DNA from: Deltaproteobacteria bacterium
GTDB taxonomy: Bacteria; Desulfobacterota; DSM-4660; Desulfatiglandales; HGW-15
Reading direction: 5' to 3'
DNA length: 6,583 nucleotides
NCBI GenBank assembly: GCA_020342025.1
Contig: CP070840.1
Location: 3,927,846-3,934,428 of the forward strand
The position numbers were made by a program, and so were the translations under genes. The notes beneath the pieces are model-generated. The model saw only the letters and a list, made by a program, of their open reading frames with translations. It searched no databases and was not told the DNA's origin. Shown here in pieces: positions 5,629 to 6,583 of the stretch; positions within the stretch are counted from its first letter, which is position 1; every line of letters starts with the position of its first letter.

Positions 5629-6583
5629 ATGGAACTTGATAAAGCAGACAATCAACATTCCATGAAAATGTTGACACCAAGAGAGATTGTCTCTGAGCTT
5701 GACAAATACATCATTGGGCAAGACCAGGCCAAGCGATCTGTGGCCATTGCCCTGAGAAATAGGTGGCGCAGGCAACAAGTGCCAGCGGAACTCAGGGATG
5801 AAATTGCACCTAAAAACATCATCATGATTGGTCCAACGGGCGTTGGAAAGACGGAAATCTCAAGGCGTCTGGCACGGCTTGCCAAATCTCCTTTTCTCAA
5901 GGTGGAGGCCACCAAGTTTACTGAAGTGGGATATGTGGGTCGCGACGTGGAATCTATGATCAGAGATCTGACAGAACTGGCTGTGAACATGGCCAAAAAA
6001 GAGGAGCAAGAAAATGTCAAGTTAAAGGCCCACGAACTGGCCGAGGAGAGGCTTCTTGACATCCTCCTTCCCAAGAAGAGAGATGAGGTGCGTGAGGAGG
6101 AAGGAGGAGATAAGGAAAAGGTCCTCGAGGTGGTAAAAGTGGATAAGCCGGAAGTCCATTCAACCCGTGAGAAATTGAGACGGCTGTTGAGAGAGGGGAA
6201 GCTGGATTCCCGCTACGTGGAACTGGAGACAACTAATAAGAATGTGCCCATGGTTGAAATCTTTTCCAGTGCGGGCTTGGAGGAGATGGAATTCAATATC
6301 AAAGAGGTTTTTGGGAATATCTTTCCCGCGAAGAAGAAAAAGAGAAGGATGAAGATTCCAGAAGCGATAGAGATCCTGTTCCAGGAAGAATCCCAGCGTC
6401 TTATCGATATGGATCAGGTGATAGAAGAGGCCACACGCATGACGGAGCAAAACGGGATTATCTTCCTGGATGAGCTGGACAAAATCGCGGGTTCAGAGTC
6501 CCGGTATGGCCCGGACGTATCTCGAGAAGGTGTGCAGAGAGATCTTCTTCCCATTGTGGAGGGTTCCACGGTCATTACCAAGT
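5629..6583 (+). CDS. hslU: HslU, AAA+ ATPase subunit of the HslUV protease, 3' end missing
   Basis: The frame stays open from ATG 5629 to the right edge, giving 318 residues. E. coli HslU has 443, so roughly the last 125-140 residues, including the C-terminal tail that inserts into HslV, are outside. Recognisable parts in order are [23 protein letters not shown] (16-38), Walker A GPTGVGKT (68-75), pore loop GYVG (101-104), the intermediate (I) domain about 120-255 with a highly charged stretch at 150-185, Walker B IIFLDELD (277-284), and [19 protein letters not shown] (294-312). HslU unfolds substrates by ATP hydrolysis and threads them into HslV. AAGGA at 5618-5622, inside the end of hslV, stands six bases before the ATG and supports this start. 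The protein then has about a dozen more N-terminal residues than E. coli HslU; internal ATGs at 5662 and 5668 are alternatives. The 2-bp gap to hslV indicates translational coupling. Confidence 0.96.
   Translation, partial: MELDKADNQHSMKMLTPREIVSELDKYIIGQDQAKRSVAIALRNRWRRQQVPAELRDEIAPKNIIMIGPTGVGKTEISRRLARLAKSPFLKVEATKFTEVGYVGRDVESMIRDLTELAVNMAKKEEQENVKLKAHELAEERLLDILLPKKRDEVREEEGGDKEKVLEVVKVDKPEVHSTREKLRRLLREGKLDSRYVELETTNKNVPMVEIFSSAGLEEMEFNIKEVFGNIFPAKKKKRRMKIPEAIEILFQEESQRLIDMDQVIEEATRMTEQNGIIFLDELDKIAGSESRYGPDVSREGVQRDLLPIVEGSTVITK

Noticed and set aside
5662..5670. ATG 5662 or 5668 as the hslU start
   Set aside because: Either would match the E. coli N-terminus more closely, but AAGGA is correctly spaced only for ATG 5629, which also gives tight coupling to hslV. 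The alternatives are not fully excluded.

Overview
The window reads as ordinary bacterial chromosome, most likely from a Gram-negative of the Desulfobacterota (former Deltaproteobacteria). That placement is an inference. It rests on the xerC-hslV-hslU order, a threonine-type HslV close to the E. coli protein, an EF-G paralogue with a variant GTPase core, and short 7-bp-period intergenic repeats. No 16S rRNA or other phylogenetic marker is present to settle it. The window holds no mobile element, CRISPR array or tRNA/rRNA gene, and almost every base is explained by seven genes.

Layout. (1) Bases 1-1250, plus strand: the 3' part of a nitrilase-family hydrolase gene, cut by the left edge, then a 39-bp gap with a perfect 14-bp palindrome and a strong ribosome binding site, then cutA. 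(2) Bases 1251-1321: a short convergent intergenic region made largely of eight degenerate 7-bp units, which abuts the stop codon of the next gene. (3) Bases 1322-3908, minus strand: an EF-G-like gene (fusA paralogue) followed 10 bp later by a mogA/moaB-type molybdenum cofactor gene. The downstream ribosome binding site overlaps the upstream stop codon. (4) Bases 3909-4094: an AT-rich divergent promoter region. (5) Bases 4095-6583, plus strand: xerC, hslV and hslU, the last cut by the right edge. A second purine-rich 7-bp-period array lies between xerC and hslV.

How the genes work together. HslV (peptidase) and HslU (AAA+ unfoldase) form one two-component protease and are separated by only 2 bp. 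XerC resolves chromosome dimers and shares the transcript by long-standing gene order rather than by biochemical partnership. The EF-G paralogue and the molybdopterin adenylyltransferase-like protein are probably co-transcribed, but no functional link is known to me. The nitrilase and CutA also probably share a transcript without an evident common pathway.

I did not find a convincing undescribed multi-gene system. The points most worth a second look are the EF-G paralogue with Asp in place of the switch II catalytic His, the two 7-bp-period arrays that may belong to one repeat family, and the predicted 10-residue HslV leader encoded across an eight-A run.
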